DNA from: Mageeibacillus sp. UBA5747
GTDB taxonomy: Bacteria > Bacillota > Clostridia > Saccharofermentanales > UBA5734
NCBI GenBank assembly: GCA_002419145.1
Contig: DIFN01000023.1
Span: forward strand, 1 to 7,889
Reading direction: 5' to 3'
DNA: 7,889 bases
Part shown: positions 6,584-7,889 of the stretch, piece after piece
Position numbering within the stretch: the stretch's first letter is position 1
How the letters are laid out: every line of letters begins with the position of its first letter
Translations under genes and position numbers: made by a program
Notes under the pieces: model-generated
Told to the model about the DNA's origin: nothing
The model's database searches: none
Seen by the model: only the letters and a program-made list of their open reading frames with translations

Positions 6584-7822
6584 ATGAAAATCAAAGCTCT
6601 TTCAACACACTATTTCCGGGAAAACCGACAGGCCTTTGGCCAGCTCCTGACCGATGGCTCTCTGGCGATTCTGGTTTCCGGCCGTCCACCTGTGCGTACG
6701 TCCGATGAACATTACCGTTTCCTGGCCAACCGCAATTTTTTCTATTTGACAGGTATTGAGCAGGAGGGTTGCATCCTGGTCCTGATCAAGGAATATGGGG
6801 TGATCAAGTGCACCTTGTTCATTCCAGGCACTGATGCGATGTATGAACGGTGGAATGGCAAGCGACTGACTCGCGCGGAAGCGACGGATCGTTCCGGACT
6901 GACGGATGTGGCATACGTCGAAGGCTTTGAAGGCCAGCTCGCAGACATGATTGCCAGCCGGACGCAGAAACTGTGGCTCGATTTTTCGGCGGATAACGCT
7001 CAAGCCCGCTATTTGAAAGACCAGATGACGCAGGATCATCCTCTGCTGGAAACTGCAGACCTGGCCCCGCTGCTCATCTCGTTGCGCATGGTCAAGCATC
7101 AGGAGGAGATTGACCTGATCCGTGAGGCTGCCATGCTGACCGGCGAAGGCATTCTGGCTGTGATGCGGGCCTGCCGTCCCGGGCTGAAAGAATACCATCT
7201 CTGGAGTGAGTTCTCGTATACGCTCAGTCAGACCGGATGCCTTGAGCCTGCTTTCAACTCGATCATTGCCACCGGAAAGAACTCGTTGTGCCTGCATCAT
7301 ATGGATCCGCAGGCCACTGTGCAGGATGGTGACCTGATCCAGTTGGATGTCGGTGCGACCTATGGTGGCTTGTGTGCTGACATTTCTCGTGCATTGCCGG
7401 CCAATGGCAAGTTCAGTGAACGTCAACGTGCGATTTATGATCTTGTGCGCCAGTGTCAGGAGAAAGCGTTTGCCACGATCCGGCCGGGCATCCGCTTGGC
7501 CCAGATCAACGAGGCTTGTCAGGAGGTGGCCCGGGAAGGGCTGCTGGCGCTGGGCCTTTTACAGCCGGACCAACCGGTCAAGGATTACTTCTGGCATGGT
7601 GTTTCGCACCACCTGGGTCTTGATGTCCACGACGTCAGCTTCAAGGAAGCATTGCTCAAGCCGGGCATGGTCCTGACGGTTGAGCCAGGTGTCTATGTCA
7701 CGGAATGGGGCTTTGGCATGCGTCTGGAAGACGATGTCGTCGTAACCGAAGACGGCTGCCAGGTTCTCTCGGCGGCGATTCCGCGTGAAGCTGACGAAAT
7801 CGAAGCTTTGATGAATAGTTGA
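6584..7822 (+). CDS. Xaa-Pro aminopeptidase, M24B family, cytosolic
   Basis: This metallopeptidase removes an N-terminal residue that precedes proline; it resembles PepP. From the ATG at 6584 it has 412 residues. The N-terminal domain (about 1-165) contains LANRNFFYLTGIEQEG at 48-63, characteristic of the aminopeptidase P N-domain. The C-terminal pita-bread domain has the dinuclear metal ligands Asp255 (QLDVGA), Asp266 (CADISR), His342 (HGVSHHLGLDVHD), Glu367 (TVEPGVY) and Glu382 (MRLEDD). His338 and His349 match the accessory active-site histidines of E. coli PepP. No signal peptide is visible. The start is uncertain. 6584 fits the family N-terminus best but has a weak ribosome binding site. 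ATGs at 6515, 6533 and 6542 are also in frame, and 6533 has GAAGGA 10 bases upstream; these would overlap accDA. It has no part in lipid synthesis and is probably expressed by read-through from the FASII operon. Confidence 0.9.
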   Translation: MKIKALSTHYFRENRQAFGQLLTDGSLAILVSGRPPVRTSDEHYRFLANRNFFYLTGIEQEGCILVLIKEYGVIKCTLFIPGTDAMYERWNGKRLTRAEATDRSGLTDVAYVEGFEGQLADMIASRTQKLWLDFSADNAQARYLKDQMTQDHPLLETADLAPLLISLRMVKHQEEIDLIREAAMLTGEGILAVMRACRPGLKEYHLWSEFSYTLSQTGCLEPAFNSIIATGKNSLCLHHMDPQATVQDGDLIQLDVGATYGGLCADISRALPANGKFSERQRAIYDLVRQCQEKAFATIRPGIRLAQINEACQEVAREGLLALGLLQPDQPVKDYFWHGVSHHLGLDVHDVSFKEALLKPGMVLTVEPGVYVTEWGFGMRLEDDVVVTEDGCQVLSAAIPREADEIEALMNS

Positions 7823-7842
7823 AAATGGATTAAACTTGGTCC

Positions 7843-7871
7843 TTTACAAAAGCAGAAGAATGATTCATAAT
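7843..7871 (+). promoter_or_regulatory. Putative sigma-A promoter for the gene beyond the right edge
   Basis: TTTACA (7843-7848) and CATAAT (7866-7871) each match the sigma-70/sigma-A consensus at five of six positions, and the spacer is exactly 17 bp. This is the best promoter match noticed in the window and lies in the 67-bp non-coding tail after the aminopeptidase. The -10 box sits inside a short dyad, TGATT-CAT-AATCA (7861-7873), which could be an operator. No stem-loop terminator is visible between the peptidase stop and this site. The downstream gene is outside the window. Confidence 0.5.
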
Positions 7872-7889
7872 CAGTCTAACAAATGAGGG

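Noticed and set aside
1..7889. Frequent GGCCAG, TGGCCA and CTGGCC words, possibly an uptake or Chi-like motif
   Set aside because: Many copies are in-frame Gly-Gln, Leu-Ala or Met-Ala codons built from the favoured GGC, GCC, CTG and CAG, so codon preference is a sufficient explanation without a genome-wide count.

Overview
The window is a tightly packed, all-plus-strand operon for type II fatty-acid synthesis (FASII), followed by a peptidase gene. In order it reads: fabH (3' end only), fabG, fabF, accB, fabZ, accC, a fused accD-accA gene, and an M24-family Xaa-Pro aminopeptidase. It ends in a short non-coding tail that carries a promoter-like sequence. No RNA gene, CRISPR array, insertion sequence, phage gene or attachment site was seen, and the minus strand has no convincing gene.

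Organism: the fabG-fabF-accB-fabZ-accC-accD-accA order, the strong GGAGG-type ribosome binding sites and the clostridial-looking short AccA half suggest an anaerobic Bacillota (Firmicutes) of class Clostridia. Base composition looks moderately GC-rich by eye. This is inference from gene order and remembered family features. The genus cannot be read from the sequence.

Layout: positions 1-366 are the C-terminal third of FabH. Positions 367-426 are a 60-bp spacer with a 16-bp perfect palindrome and the fabG ribosome binding site. FabG is 427-1155. Positions 1156-1213 are a 58-bp spacer holding a 15-bp tandem duplication. FabF (1214-2473), AccB (2475-2975), FabZ (2979-3404), AccC (3409-4788) and AccDA (4792-6579) follow with gaps of only 1 to 4 bases, so they look translationally coupled. 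The aminopeptidase (about 6584-7822) starts 4 bases after accDA, or overlaps it if an upstream start is used.

How the genes work together: AccC carboxylates the biotin on AccB. The carboxyltransferase AccDA moves the carboxyl group to acetyl-CoA, giving malonyl-CoA. FabH starts chains by condensing an acyl-CoA with malonyl-ACP, FabF elongates, FabG reduces the 3-ketoacyl-ACP and FabZ dehydrates it. The malonyl transferase (FabD), the acyl carrier protein and the enoyl reductase needed to finish the cycle are not in this window. The known catalytic residues of every enzyme were checked and are in place wherever the relevant part is present.

No new biological system is apparent. The points most worth a second look are the AccD-AccA fusion, the palindrome and tandem repeat in the only two sizeable spacers, the direct fabH-fabG junction, the uncertain start of the peptidase, and the promoter with dyad symmetry at the right end.
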